From Rhizobium sp. CSW-27 (GTDB lineage: Bacteria; Pseudomonadota; Alphaproteobacteria; Rhizobiales; Rhizobiaceae), in NCBI RefSeq assembly GCF_018760785.1, contig NZ_JAHHZO010000010.1, positions 168,982-232,981 of the forward strand: a stretch of DNA of 64,000 nt, given 5' to 3'. Under the pieces are notes generated by a model, which saw only the letters and a list, made by a program, of their open reading frames with translations, did not search any database and was not told the DNA's origin. Within the stretch, counting starts at the first letter, position 1; each line of letters opens with the position of its first letter. Below, piece after piece: positions 35,701 through 44,236 of this stretch. The position numbers were made by a program, and so were the translations under genes.

Positions 35701-36455
35701 CCGCCGATCAGCAGGAAGCCGCCCGCTGGTATCGCATGGCCGCCGAGCGCGGCTATCCGCCGGCGCAGTACCGGCTGGGCAGTCTCTACGAAAAGGGCGA
35801 CGGGGTGGCGCGCGATCTCGCCGAGGCCCGAAAGCTTTACGAGGCGGCAGCCCGCGCCGGCCATGCCGGCGCGATGCACAATCTTGCCGTCCTGCATGCC
35901 TCCGGCGCGACCGGCAGCGTCGATTATGCCACGGCCGTCCACTGGTTCGCCGAGGCGGCCGAACACGGCGTGGCCGACAGCCAGTTCAACCTTGCCATCC
36001 TCTATGCACGCGGCAACGGCACGGCGCAGAACCTGCCGGAATCCTACAAGTGGTTTGCGATTGCCGCCGCAGGCGGAGACAGCGACGCCGCCGCCAAGCG
36101 CGACGAGGTGGCCCGCGCCCTGAAACCCGCCGAACTGGAAAGCGCCCGCCAGAAGGCGGCAGCCTGGCAGCAGCAGCCGCTCGATCCCCGCGCCAACGGC
36201 ACCAACATGCCGCAGGACTGGGTGGAAAAGGGCAATGGCTCCGCCTCGATCGACATGGACAAGGCGATCCGCAGCATCCAGGCCATCCTCAACCGCAACG
36301 GGTTCGACGCCGGCCAGCCGGACGGGCTGATGGGGCGCAAGACACTCGCCGCCATCAAGGCCTTCCAGCGGCAGAACGGTCTGCCGGAGGACGGCAACAT
36401 CACCGAAGCGCTGGTGCGAAAGCTTCTGGCGCAGACCGAGGCGCGCGGCGCGTGA
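32799..36455 (+). CDS. podJ: PodJ-like polar organizer: coiled coil, membrane helix, Sel1 repeats, peptidoglycan-binding domain
   Basis: A 1218-residue protein. Residues about 1-620 are rich in charged heptads (coiled coil), 640-800 are a low-complexity linker, about 815-837 are a single transmembrane helix (PILMAVGAVLLALMAMPLA), 950-1095 contain four Sel1/TPR-like repeats (YRMAAERGYPPAQYRLGSLY and similar), and about 1157-1212 form a peptidoglycan-binding domain (SIQAILNRNGFDAG). The layout is that of PodJ, a polarity factor with a cytoplasmic coiled coil and periplasmic C-terminus. The length is close to the roughly 1250 residues I recall for Agrobacterium PodJ. No strong ribosome-binding site is seen, so the exact start is less certain. 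A CtrA-type box lies upstream. Confidence 0.78.
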   Translation: MNGSRLNPNARGERSSLDALNRTIEGLEARIEDLLKVSSTRDPRLTEQRQRPERLPPEPRAPERRLQVEQDTLQEIRQRQRMLEAARERRPLTDMAERPLRAEPEWAAMPAEPRPLRDSRRASDARPPYADPVERPVARTPSRSDFSAQTVAEALNDLRRELRQDISENIAREMRALREDVQSMQGLTSGQNLSEDVRDELARLADGVDALSQRTPGAAADLRAELEDLRLLIDGMAGRDSFERNESRWSQLEERLDEFDTTGIQKELIALAYRIDGVKAELGLMADSPAIRALEDKVLMLATAVEALSARPQDSERIADQFTHIDTRLDEITRAVAFNTNRSRNEAAEHAALRSLEERLIDLNDKIDGLSRMQDAYRLEERLEELAETFARQPQQELTGTLSDLARKIDALAHERQGDGLAQRLEQLTRRIDELANTPAAAEPGLERLESRLDAIAARLDEASRAPRDDSHSLRNLEAQITHLSGLLNAPRQEAGLSEELDQRMAAIESYMTTSDEYVLEAARQAAESVIEAYSRSGSGTKGGEASADHAALLALADDLKQLEELTRGSEERAQETFGSLHRTLVQIAERLDTMESRLSERPLFGAGSAARDRQEAAPLRPPMAAADPAETDDAPRGLLARAAEQLRSETATGGEIALADIGTAAVGRTEEPARTGLLASLSRRFRPAQRDTARHSQGGPNRTVIDPAPSIDPVDSVNDGPETELLEPGSGVPDVRKILERVRASQAAAGFPQPEAPAGNGERMDYIAAARRAARAAVQEIGPEATEKAPRAAMTEAGAPKRGLKAVFQRHRRPILMAVGAVLLALMAMPLANTLMRSERAPQPGPLTTGAASPARSAPATATAEPAKAAQARPSAPAGSTASASLVAAPVAPVEAGAPEPANRPAAGAAGPIDQQQASANAAPTAAPAIAVPAGIGPQPLAEAAASGNPQALFEIGTRFTEGHGVAADQQEAARWYRMAAERGYPPAQYRLGSLYEKGDGVARDLAEARKLYEAAARAGHAGAMHNLAVLHASGATGSVDYATAVHWFAEAAEHGVADSQFNLAILYARGNGTAQNLPESYKWFAIAAAGGDSDAAAKRDEVARALKPAELESARQKAAAWQQQPLDPRANGTNMPQDWVEKGNGSASIDMDKAIRSIQAILNRNGFDAGQPDGLMGRKTLAAIKAFQRQNGLPEDGNITEALVRKLLAQTEARGA

Positions 36456-36658
36456 CACATTTCACGCCCGACGCCGAAAAAGCCGGCGCCTGAAGGGCTT
36501 GTCAATTGACTCCCATGCCTGCCCGTCGCATGACGGTAGCCTGTGTTCGTGCGGGCCGATGCCCGGCGCGAGCGGGAACGACATGAACGCCGCAACGGGC
36601 GGACCCTGATCGCGATGCCGCCCGCGACGGCTTTGCTTTTGCTGCTCGAGAGGCGCCC

Positions 36659-37588
36659 GTGACTGTCTATCTGCCGATTGCAGAGCTGTCGGTGAACATC
36701 TTCATCATTCTCGGCATGGGCGCGGCCGTCGGTTTTCTGTCCGGCATGTTCGGCGTGGGGGGCGGCTTTCTCATCACGCCGCTCCTGATCTTCTACAACA
36801 TCCCGCCGGTCGTTGCGGTCGCCACCGGCGCAAATCAGGTCGTCGCCTCCTCGGTCTCCGGCGCCATCAGCCATTTCCGGCGCGGCACGCTGGACATGAA
36901 GCTCGGCACGGTGCTGCTGGTGGGCGGTCTTGCGGGCGCCTCGGCCGGCATCTGGATCTTCTCGTGGCTGCGCAAGGTCGGCCAGCTCGACCTGATCATC
37001 TCCCTGCTCTATGTCGTCTTCCTCGGCACGATCGGCAGCCTGATGCTGGCGGAAAGCCTGCGCGCCATGCGCCGCGCCGCCCGCAACGAGCCGATGCCGC
37101 TGCGCCGGCCGGGCCAGCACAACTGGGTGCACCGCCTGCCGCTGAAGATGCGCTTCAAGAAATCCAAACTCTATCTTTCGGCCATTCCCGTGGTGGCCCT
37201 CGGCTTCGGCATCGGCATCCTCACCTCGGTCATGGGTGTCGGCGGCGGCTTCATCATGGTGCCGGCGATGATCTATCTGCTGCGCATCCCGACCAGCGTC
37301 GTGGTCGGAACCTCGCTGTTCCAGATCATCTTCGTCACCGCCTACACCACCATCGTTCAGGCGGCGACCAACTATTCGGTCGATATCGTGCTTGCCACGA
37401 TCCTGATGGTCGCCGGCGTCATCGGCGCGCAATATGGCGTGCGGGTGGGGCAGAAGCTGCGCGGCGAGCAGCTGCGCGCGCTTCTCGGCCTGCTGGTACT
37501 GGCCGTCGGCCTCAGGCTTGCCGTCGATCTGGTGATCACACCGGCCGATCTCTACTCGCTGTCCGTCGGAGGCTTTGCCAGCCGATGA
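36659..37588 (+). CDS. TauE/SafE-family sulfite exporter-like permease
   Basis: A 309-residue inner-membrane protein with about eight helices in two repeated halves, each carrying the family motif: GFLSGMFGVGGGFLITPLL near residue 24-42 and SVMGVGGGFIMVPAMI in the second half. The GTG start has GAGAGG upstream. The family exports sulfite, sulfoacetate or related organosulfonates. The next gene begins inside its stop codon region (ATGATGA), indicating a coupled pair. Confidence 0.9.
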   Translation: MTVYLPIAELSVNIFIILGMGAAVGFLSGMFGVGGGFLITPLLIFYNIPPVVAVATGANQVVASSVSGAISHFRRGTLDMKLGTVLLVGGLAGASAGIWIFSWLRKVGQLDLIISLLYVVFLGTIGSLMLAESLRAMRRAARNEPMPLRRPGQHNWVHRLPLKMRFKKSKLYLSAIPVVALGFGIGILTSVMGVGGGFIMVPAMIYLLRIPTSVVVGTSLFQIIFVTAYTTIVQAATNYSVDIVLATILMVAGVIGAQYGVRVGQKLRGEQLRALLGLLVLAVGLRLAVDLVITPADLYSLSVGGFASR

Positions 37589-38403
37589 TGACGATCCGCC
37601 TCATCCCCTGCCTCGCCGCCCTGCTGCTTGCCATCCTGGGCTGGGCCGAGCCCGCCGCCGCCCAGGTGCCGATCGGCCCCGGCCCCTCCCCCGTCCGCGA
37701 GGGGCTGGAGATCGGCACCTCCACCAGCGAGATCGCCATTACCTCCGATTTTCGCGGCGCGGACCTGACGGTATTCGGCGCGCTGACCAATGCGGACGAG
37801 CTGTTTCTGGCGATCGGCCAGTATGACGTGGTGGTGACGCTGGAAGGGCCGCGCGACGCCGCAACGGTGCGGCGCAAGGAGCGCGTCTTCGGCATCTGGA
37901 TGAACACCCAGTCAGTGACCTTCGAGCAGGTGCCGGAATCCTATTCCATGGCGAGCACCCGCCCGGTGGAGGATATCCAGGGCCCAACCTCGCTGACGCG
38001 GATGGGCGTCGGTCTCGATCATCTGGCCCTCTCCCCCATCGGTTATGTCGGCAATGCGCTGGCCGTCGCCGATTTCCGCGAGGCCTATCGGCGACTGAAG
38101 CTGTCCAGCGGGCTCTACCAGCGTGACAGCGCCGGCGTCCGCTTCGTCAGCCCCAGCCTGTTTCGCGCGACGCTGCGCCTGCCGGCCAACGTGCCGGACG
38201 GGGTGCATGTGGCGCATGCCTATCTGTTCAAGAGCGGCGAACTGATTCTGCAGCGCGAACTGCCGCTGCGCGTGGTCAAGACCGGCCTGGAACAGACGAT
38301 CACCGATGCCGCGCACCAGCAGCCGCTGGCCTACGGTCTTGTCTGCGTGCTGGTTGCACTGGTAACCGGGTGGGGCGCAAGCGTGCTGTTCCGCAAGGAC
38401 TAG
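37585..38403 (+). CDS. TIGR02186-family membrane-anchored protein
   Basis: A 272-residue protein with an N-terminal signal sequence (LIPCLAALLLAILGWAEPAAA), a large periplasmic domain and one C-terminal transmembrane helix (GLVCVLVALVTGWGASVLF). Family TIGR02186 is found next to TauE/SafE genes in alphaproteobacteria, as here, where the start overlaps the exporter stop. Its molecular role is unknown; an accessory function for the exporter is inferred. ATG codons at 37585 and 37588 are both possible. Confidence 0.82.
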   Translation: MMTIRLIPCLAALLLAILGWAEPAAAQVPIGPGPSPVREGLEIGTSTSEIAITSDFRGADLTVFGALTNADELFLAIGQYDVVVTLEGPRDAATVRRKERVFGIWMNTQSVTFEQVPESYSMASTRPVEDIQGPTSLTRMGVGLDHLALSPIGYVGNALAVADFREAYRRLKLSSGLYQRDSAGVRFVSPSLFRATLRLPANVPDGVHVAHAYLFKSGELILQRELPLRVVKTGLEQTITDAAHQQPLAYGLVCVLVALVTGWGASVLFRKD

Positions 38404-38480
38404 GGCAATTCCAGCGAAAGCGGGAACCCGTTTCGCGTCCGACACCGTGCGCGAACAGGGAGATGGAGCGCTTCCGGCGC
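38404..38480. repeat. Rhizobial intergenic repeat-like segment
   Basis: The segment after the stop (GGCAATTCCAGCGAAAGCG..., ending in GGGAGATGGAGCG) resembles a short sequence scattered through rhizobial genomes between genes. Its copies cannot be counted here, so the assignment rests on recognition of the pattern. Confidence 0.5.
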
Positions 38481-38654
38481 ATCCCTCTTTGCCGGGACAC
38501 TCCAGGAGGCGCAGAAGGCACGTTTTCGCCGCAAATCTGTCGTCTGCCTGCAATCGAGCGCCATTAAATGCCTGCGGGCGGAGACGCCCACTTCGCCGGC
38601 AGGAGCCAGCTCCACCTCGGACCTGCCGTATCCCTGCTGCGCCGCGGAGTCCCC

Positions 38655-39929
38655 ATGCTGCCCAAGTTCCTCGCCCTTGCAGGCCTGATCCTGCTTCACG
38701 CCATCCCCGCCGAAGCGACGAGCCTGACCGTGGACAAGCATGTCTCGATCATGCGTCATGGCGTGCGCCCGCAGACAAGCAGCAAGAAGCTCGACATCTA
38801 TCCGCAGAAGGACTGGCCGCACTGGGACGTGGCCGACGGCATGCTGACCGCACATGGTGCAGCTGCCACGCAGCGCCTCGGCCAGTGGGAGGTTGCGATG
38901 CTGCGAAACAAGGGGCTGATTGCCCCTTCCGGTTGCCCGGCACCGGGCAGCGTGTTCGGCTGGGCCAATGGTGCCGTACAGCGTACCATTGAGACCGGCG
39001 ACGTGCTGCTCGAAAGCATGTTTCCCGGCTGTGGCCTGCATGTCGGCTACAATCATGTGCAGGATGTCGATCCGCTCTATGCCGCTTCCGATGCCGCACT
39101 CGGTGCCGTCGATCCGGAGCGGGCAAAGGCGGCAATCCTGGCTGCGGCCGGCGGTAGCCTCGATGTTCCGCGGGCAAGGGCGGAGCCTCTGATGCGCGAA
39201 CTGGATGCGATCATGGGATGCGAGGCGGCCGACAGCCCCTGCTCCATGACCCGCCGCCCCTGGAAGATCAAGGTGGACGCCGCAGACGGCGACCAGCCGG
39301 CAGGCGTCTCCGTCAAGGGGCCGATTGCCGATGCTGGAACGCTGGTGGAACTCTTCCTGTTGCAATATGCCAACGGCTTTCCGATGCAGCAGGTGGCCTT
39401 CGGCAGGCTGAAAGGCCCCGAGGACATCATCCGCCTGTCAGCGCTGCGCCAGATGAAATACGATGTCGGCAACCGCGTGCCCTATCTCGCCGCCCGTGAT
39501 GCCTCGAATTTCCTCAACCAGATCCTGCTTGCGCTCACCGGAGATCCGGATGGACCGCCCGATGCACGCTTCGTCCTGTTCATGGCCAGCGATACGCAAC
39601 AGGCGGAAGTGGCGGCCATGCTCGGCCTGCACTGGCAGCTTGCGCCCTATGTTAACGACGAGACGCCGCCGACCGGCGCCCTGACATTCGAACGGCTGCA
39701 CGATGAGACGGGCAGAGCCTATGTCCGGCTGGGCTTCATTGCACCGACGCTGGACCAGATCCGCGCCGCCTCGGTGATCGATGACGGGCACCCGCCACTG
39801 CAGACAGCAATTGCCCTTCCCGGCTGCGAGGCAGAGACCATCGAGGGGGCCTGCCCGCTGGACCGCTTCCTGCAGATTTCCCGCGCGACGCTCGACACAA
39901 GCGCGGTCGGCGCGCAGCATTATCGCTGA
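38655..39929 (+). CDS. Secreted histidine-acid-phosphatase-like protein
   Basis: A 424-residue protein from MLPKFLALAGLILLHAIPAEA, a clear signal peptide; CGGAG lies 5 bases upstream and the earlier in-frame ATG at 38568 is not supported. The N-terminal catalytic motif IMRHGVRPQ matches the RHGxR signature of histidine phosphatases of the AppA/Agp type, with several cysteines suited to disulfides. In the second catalytic motif the usual HD reads SD (FMASDTQQAEVAAML), so the catalytic histidine there is replaced. Activity is therefore uncertain; a phytase, glucose-1-phosphatase or binding role is possible. Confidence 0.78.
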   Translation: MLPKFLALAGLILLHAIPAEATSLTVDKHVSIMRHGVRPQTSSKKLDIYPQKDWPHWDVADGMLTAHGAAATQRLGQWEVAMLRNKGLIAPSGCPAPGSVFGWANGAVQRTIETGDVLLESMFPGCGLHVGYNHVQDVDPLYAASDAALGAVDPERAKAAILAAAGGSLDVPRARAEPLMRELDAIMGCEAADSPCSMTRRPWKIKVDAADGDQPAGVSVKGPIADAGTLVELFLLQYANGFPMQQVAFGRLKGPEDIIRLSALRQMKYDVGNRVPYLAARDASNFLNQILLALTGDPDGPPDARFVLFMASDTQQAEVAAMLGLHWQLAPYVNDETPPTGALTFERLHDETGRAYVRLGFIAPTLDQIRAASVIDDGHPPLQTAIALPGCEAETIEGACPLDRFLQISRATLDTSAVGAQHYR

Positions 39930-39958
39930 GCCAGGCCTCGTGCCGGGGATCCTGGTTG

Positions 39959-40684
39959 TCAGCCGATCAGGCCGGAAAACCGCACCGAATAGATGCGGTC
40001 CCGACCGAGCAGATGGGCCGTCAGCGCGCTGCGATCAAACAGTCCGTGCATGGCCTTGTGCCTGAGATCGAGCCCGCCGCTCAAAACACCGAAGGCCGGC
40101 ATCACCAGACGCTGACCATCCGTGGCAAAACAGGCGCGCCGCACATATCTTCCGCGCCGGCTGACGGTGGCGGAAGGGTGCAGATGGCCCGCCACCTCGC
40201 CCCGGCCAGAAATCAGGCTGGGCTCGTGGCGGAAGACAAGGCCGGAAAGCACCAGTTCGTCCGCCGAGCGGCCCGGCAGGTCGAACACGCCATCCGGATC
40301 ATGGTTGCCGTTGATCCAGATTATCTCGCGCCCCGAAGCGAGCGTGCGGATCATCGCGCGGAACTCCTCCGGCATCAGCTGCGAGCCGCGCCTGTCGTGA
40401 AAATTGTCGCCGAGCGAGATGACGATCTTCGGATCGTAGCGGGCAATGACCGCCGACAGCAGGTTCAGCGTGGCAAGCGTATCGTAGGGCGGCAGCATCA
40501 TGCCGCGCCGGGCAAAGGCGGCGCCCTTTTCCAGATGCAGATCGGAGACGACAAGGCACTCGTCCGCCGGCAGATAAAGCGCGCCAAGCGGATCGCAGAG
40601 GGCCGCAACGCCGTTCACAAGGATTTCGGCGCCGGAAACCGGATTCATCATGTCTGCGGCGGCAAGCGCCAGTCTGTGGTTCAT
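39959..40684 (-). CDS. pdeM: Ligase-associated DNA-damage-response endonuclease PdeM
   Basis: A 241-residue calcineurin-like metallophosphoesterase. The metal motifs are all present: SDLHLEKG, GDNFHDRRG, NGNHDPDG and GHLHPSA. It belongs to the COG1407 group that accompanies the Lhr-like helicase, encoded next upstream on this strand. Members act with an ATP-dependent ligase and exonuclease in DNA repair; those partners are not in the window. A repeat element separates the two genes. Confidence 0.88.
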   Translation of the reverse strand: MNHRLALAAADMMNPVSGAEILVNGVAALCDPLGALYLPADECLVVSDLHLEKGAAFARRGMMLPPYDTLATLNLLSAVIARYDPKIVISLGDNFHDRRGSQLMPEEFRAMIRTLASGREIIWINGNHDPDGVFDLPGRSADELVLSGLVFRHEPSLISGRGEVAGHLHPSATVSRRGRYVRRACFATDGQRLVMPAFGVLSGGLDLRHKAMHGLFDRSALTAHLLGRDRIYSVRFSGLIG

Positions 40685-40749
40685 CTTCGTCTTTTACGTC
40701 TTGGCTATCGCAATCTGGCTCGGCAGATGGCCGGTAGGTGCACTCGTCG

Positions 40750-40872
40750 TCCTCTCATCCCGCCTCCGCTTTGCTGGACGGACCTCTCCCCGAGACGAGA
40801 GGGGAACCGCGAAGGCTGCGGCATTTCCCCTTCTCCCCGACGGGGAGTGGGCCCGAAGGGCGGATGAGGGGA
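40750..40872. repeat. Inverted intergenic repeat element
   Basis: About 120 bases with outer arms of the form CCTCTCATCC...GGATGAGGGG and inner hairpins CCTCTC/GAGAGG and CTCCCCG/CGGGGAG. It fills most of the gap between the helicase and pdeM genes. The layout is typical of dispersed rhizobial palindromic elements; no copy number can be given. Confidence 0.65.
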
Positions 40873-40896
40873 ATGCCGAACGAAGGCAGGCCTTCT

Positions 40897-43416
40897 TCAC
40901 CCCATCGCCTCCGCAATCAGTTCCTCCGCCGCCTCCTCCAGCACGAAATCTCCCTCGCCCGCAACCGGCTCGCGGCCGATTTCCAGCATCACGGGCACGG
41001 CCAGCGGCGAAACGCGGTCGAGCGGGCGGTGAATCACATGCCCCTTGATTCGGGCCAGCATAGCGCCAAGCCGGCCGATATCCAAAAGCCCGGATGCCGC
41101 ATCGCGGCGTGTCGCCTCAAGCAGGATGTGGTCCGGCTCATGGCTGCGCAGCACGTCATAGATCAGGTCGGTGGACACCGTCACCTGCCGTCCGGTCTTC
41201 TCCTTGCCCGGATGCCGCCGTTCGATCAGGCCGGAAATCACCGCGCAAGAACGGAACGAGCGTTTCAGCATGTAGGATTCGGCAAGCCAGGCCTCGAGAT
41301 CGTCGCCCAGCATGTCCTCGTCGAACAGGTCGGCGAGCGACAGGCGACCGCTGTCGATCATCTCGCCCATGTCGTTCAGCGACCAGATGGCGAGCGCGTA
41401 GTCATTGGCCACGAAGCCGAGCGGGCGGGCGCCAGCCCGTTCCAGCCGCCGGGTCAGCAGCATGCCGAGCGTCTGGTGCGCCAGCCGCCCCTCGAAACAA
41501 TAGGCGACCAGGAAGAAGCGGTTGCCGCGCGGAAAGGTCTCGATCAGGAGCTCGTCGCGCCTGGGCAGCATCGACTTCTCCGTCTGGAGCGCCAGCCAGT
41601 CGCGCACCTGATCGGGCAGGACATGCCAGCGGGACGGATCGGCCAGCATGGCGCGCACCTGATCGGCGAGATAGGTGGAGAGCGGAAACCTGCCGCCGGC
41701 ATAGGCGGGAATCTTGGGGTCCATCGAAAAGGCATTGGTGACGAGGCACTCGTTTTCCCGGATGCCCTCGAAGCGCAGCACCTTGCCGGAAAACAGGAAG
41801 GTATCGCCCTGCACCAGCTGTTCGAGGAAATATTCCTCGACCTTGCCGAGCGAGAGGCCGCCGCGCCCCAGCGATCCCAGCTGGTTGCGCTTCACCAGCC
41901 GCACATTCAGCTCAGTGTCCTCGACGATGGTGCCGAGGTTCATGCGGTATTGCTGGGCAACCTGCGGGTTGGACACCCGCCAGCGGCCGTCCTTGGTCCT
42001 GCGGATCCTGGCGTAGCGTTCATAGGTGCGCAGCGCATAGCCGCCGGTCGCGACGAAATCGACGATGCGCTCGAACATCTCCCAGGAAAGGCCGGCATAG
42101 GGCGAGGCGCTTCTCACCTCCTCGTAAAGGGCAAGCGCATCGAAGGGCTCGGCACAGGCCATGCCGAGCACATGCTGGGCCAGCACATCAAGCGCCCCCT
42201 CGCCGACCGGCGGCGTATCCTGCGCGCCGAGATAATTGGCATCGAGCGCCGCCTGGCATTCCATCACCTCGAAACGATTGGCCGGCACCAGGATCGCCTT
42301 GGACGGTTCGTCCATGCGGTGGTTGGAACGGCCGATGCGCTGGGCAAGCCGCGAGGCGCCCTTCGGCGCGCCGACATGCACGACGAGATCCACATCGCCC
42401 CAGTCCAGCCCCATGTCGAGGGTCGAGGTGGCGACGACGGCGCGCAGCCGGTTGGCGCTCATCGCCGCCTCCACCTTGCGGCGCTGGCTGACATCGAGCG
42501 AGCCGTGATGCAGCGCGATCGGCAGACTGTCCTCATTGATCGTCCAGAGTTCCTGGAAGAGAAGCTCCGCCTGGAAGCGCGTATTGACGAAGATCAGCGT
42601 CGTCTTGTGCTTCTTGATCTCCTCATAGACGGCGGGAATGGCATAGGTCGCCACATGGCCGGACCAGGGAATGCGCTCCTCGGTCGTCATGATCGAGATG
42701 TCGGGCGCTGCTCCGCCGGTCACATGCACAAGGCCGGCCGGAGGGGCGGGGCTGTCACCCTGCGGCACCAGCCAGCGCTGCAGGTCCTGGGGGTCGGAGA
42801 CGGTGGCGGAAAGCCCGATGCTGCGCAGGGCGGGCGCGTGCCTTCGCAGCCGGGCAAGCCCCAGCGACAACAGATGGCCCCGCTTGGAGGTGACGAGCGA
42901 ATGCAGTTCGTCCAGCACCACGTAGCGCAGATCGCGGAAGAAGCGGTCCGCCTCGCCGTTGGCCAGAAGCAGCGCCAGCTGCTCCGGCGTGGTCAGCAGA
43001 ATGTCCGGCGGGCTCAGCCTCTGGCGCTGCCGCTTGGATTGCGGCGTGTCGCCGGTGCGATTTTCGATCGAGACAGGCAGGCCCATCTCGGAGACGGGCT
43101 TCATCAGGTTGCGTTCGATATCGACCGCCAGCGCCTTCAGGGGCGAGATGTAGAGCGTGTGAACCCCGACGAAGGCAGAGCCGGGCGGAACCTTGCCGCG
43201 GCGGGTGAGATCCGTCAGCGAGGGCAGGAAGCCGGCCAGCGTCTTGCCGGCCCCGGTCGGGGCAATCAGCAGCATGTTCTCGCCGGCCGTGGCGCGGGCG
43301 AGCAGTTCCATCTGATGCGCACGCGGCACCCATCCCTTTTCCGCGAACCACTTCTGAAAGGGTCGCGGCAGGAGATCGGGCAGGCTGTTCGGGGTCTCGG
43401 CAAGATTCGTATCCAC
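40897..43416 (-). CDS. Ligase-associated DEXH-box helicase (Lhr-like)
   Basis: An 839-residue ATP-dependent helicase of the Lhr family. Walker A is APTGAGKT, the DExH box is VVLDELHSLV, and the core continues through LSATVSDP and QRIGRSNHR motif VI. The C-terminal half carries the DUF4910/WH Lhr extension. The GTG at 43416 (VDTNLAETPNS) is preferred because GAGG precedes it; the frame is open up to 43509. With PdeM downstream it forms the ligase-associated DNA-repair module. Length and motifs are intact. Confidence 0.9.
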   Translation of the reverse strand: MDTNLAETPNSLPDLLPRPFQKWFAEKGWVPRAHQMELLARATAGENMLLIAPTGAGKTLAGFLPSLTDLTRRGKVPPGSAFVGVHTLYISPLKALAVDIERNLMKPVSEMGLPVSIENRTGDTPQSKRQRQRLSPPDILLTTPEQLALLLANGEADRFFRDLRYVVLDELHSLVTSKRGHLLSLGLARLRRHAPALRSIGLSATVSDPQDLQRWLVPQGDSPAPPAGLVHVTGGAAPDISIMTTEERIPWSGHVATYAIPAVYEEIKKHKTTLIFVNTRFQAELLFQELWTINEDSLPIALHHGSLDVSQRRKVEAAMSANRLRAVVATSTLDMGLDWGDVDLVVHVGAPKGASRLAQRIGRSNHRMDEPSKAILVPANRFEVMECQAALDANYLGAQDTPPVGEGALDVLAQHVLGMACAEPFDALALYEEVRSASPYAGLSWEMFERIVDFVATGGYALRTYERYARIRRTKDGRWRVSNPQVAQQYRMNLGTIVEDTELNVRLVKRNQLGSLGRGGLSLGKVEEYFLEQLVQGDTFLFSGKVLRFEGIRENECLVTNAFSMDPKIPAYAGGRFPLSTYLADQVRAMLADPSRWHVLPDQVRDWLALQTEKSMLPRRDELLIETFPRGNRFFLVAYCFEGRLAHQTLGMLLTRRLERAGARPLGFVANDYALAIWSLNDMGEMIDSGRLSLADLFDEDMLGDDLEAWLAESYMLKRSFRSCAVISGLIERRHPGKEKTGRQVTVSTDLIYDVLRSHEPDHILLEATRRDAASGLLDIGRLGAMLARIKGHVIHRPLDRVSPLAVPVMLEIGREPVAGEGDFVLEEAAEELIAEAMG

Positions 43417-43543
43417 GCGCCTCAAGGTAATGGGTGGCGCGCGAATGAGAAGAGGCTTGACGACGGGATATTTTGTCCAGGCGATCTGTGGTTGATCAGA
43501 GCCGCCCATCGCCTGAACACGCGAAGCGGACCGTATGGCCCCC

Positions 43544-43960
43544 TCACTTCAGAACATCGACCTTCACCACAGTGTCCGTGATGCGGCCGTCCTCGGCCGA
43601 CAGCCGGAACTTCGCCTCGTCCGGTCCGACATAGCCGGGGTTTGATGTGTAATAGCCGACCAGCATGTCCACCTTGGTATCGCGGCATTTTTCATAGGGC
43701 CCCCTGGCCATGGCCGGGAACCGCTTCTCGGTAACGAAGGCCAGTTTGCCATGCTTCGGCGGCTCCAGCACATAGGCCTGCGGAATGCCGTCCGCCGTGC
43801 AATCCCGCTTCAGCTTCCAGGCATTGCCGACCCATGTCTTTTCGCCCGCCACCACTTTCCTGGACGTGACGTGGGTCTCCACATCGTCAGGCCCTGTCGT
43901 CGCACATCCCGCCAGACTTCCGCACACCAGTATGACCGCAGCAACATATTGCGTCTTCAT
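43544..43960 (-). CDS. Hypothetical lipoprotein
   Basis: A 138-residue protein from an ATG with GGAGGAG 3 bases upstream. The N-terminus has a signal peptide with a lipobox (GSLAGCATT), so it should be anchored to a membrane facing the periplasm. The mature domain contains two cysteines (KRDCTADG, YEKCRDTK) and a C-terminal YVGPDEAKFRLS segment that looks like an immunoglobulin-like fold. It is not recognised further. It sits alone after the helicase gene. Confidence 0.7.
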   Translation of the reverse strand: MKTQYVAAVILVCGSLAGCATTGPDDVETHVTSRKVVAGEKTWVGNAWKLKRDCTADGIPQAYVLEPPKHGKLAFVTEKRFPAMARGPYEKCRDTKVDMLVGYYTSNPGYVGPDEAKFRLSAEDGRITDTVVKVDVLK

Positions 43961-44236
43961 TGCTCCTCCAGAGGATCCGATTGGACACCGCGGAAAGTCA
44001 GGGCCGACCTCATGCCGAACCATGGCTTCCGCCGCCATCAGGAGAAAGTGGCGGGCCATCTTCAAGGCACAAGAGCGTGATAATACGATATATTATTACA
44101 TCGACGGGAATTTGCCGGTGCAGCACCCCTCCGCCTCGCGCCGAACACCAGCCTGCCGTGCTGAAGCCGTTGCTGAGACCCTTGCTGCGTGCATTCGCCA
44201 ACTGGCTGTGGTCAGTGCCGGGAAAAGGCTCCGGCG

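Noticed and set aside
33909..36458. Long minus-strand ORF (849 codons) antisense to the podJ-like gene
   Set aside because: It is a shadow of the GC-rich plus-strand gene; its protein is rich in Arg/Gly/Ala with no family resemblance, while the plus strand encodes recognisable domains.
43417..43509. N-terminal extension of the helicase
   Set aside because: The GTG at 43416 has a good ribosome-binding site, and the extension does not resemble Lhr proteins, though it cannot be fully excluded.
40738..43581. Plus-strand ORF of 947 codons opposite the helicase
   Set aside because: Antisense shadow of the Lhr-like helicase, which has all helicase motifs. The plus frame also runs through the repeat element.
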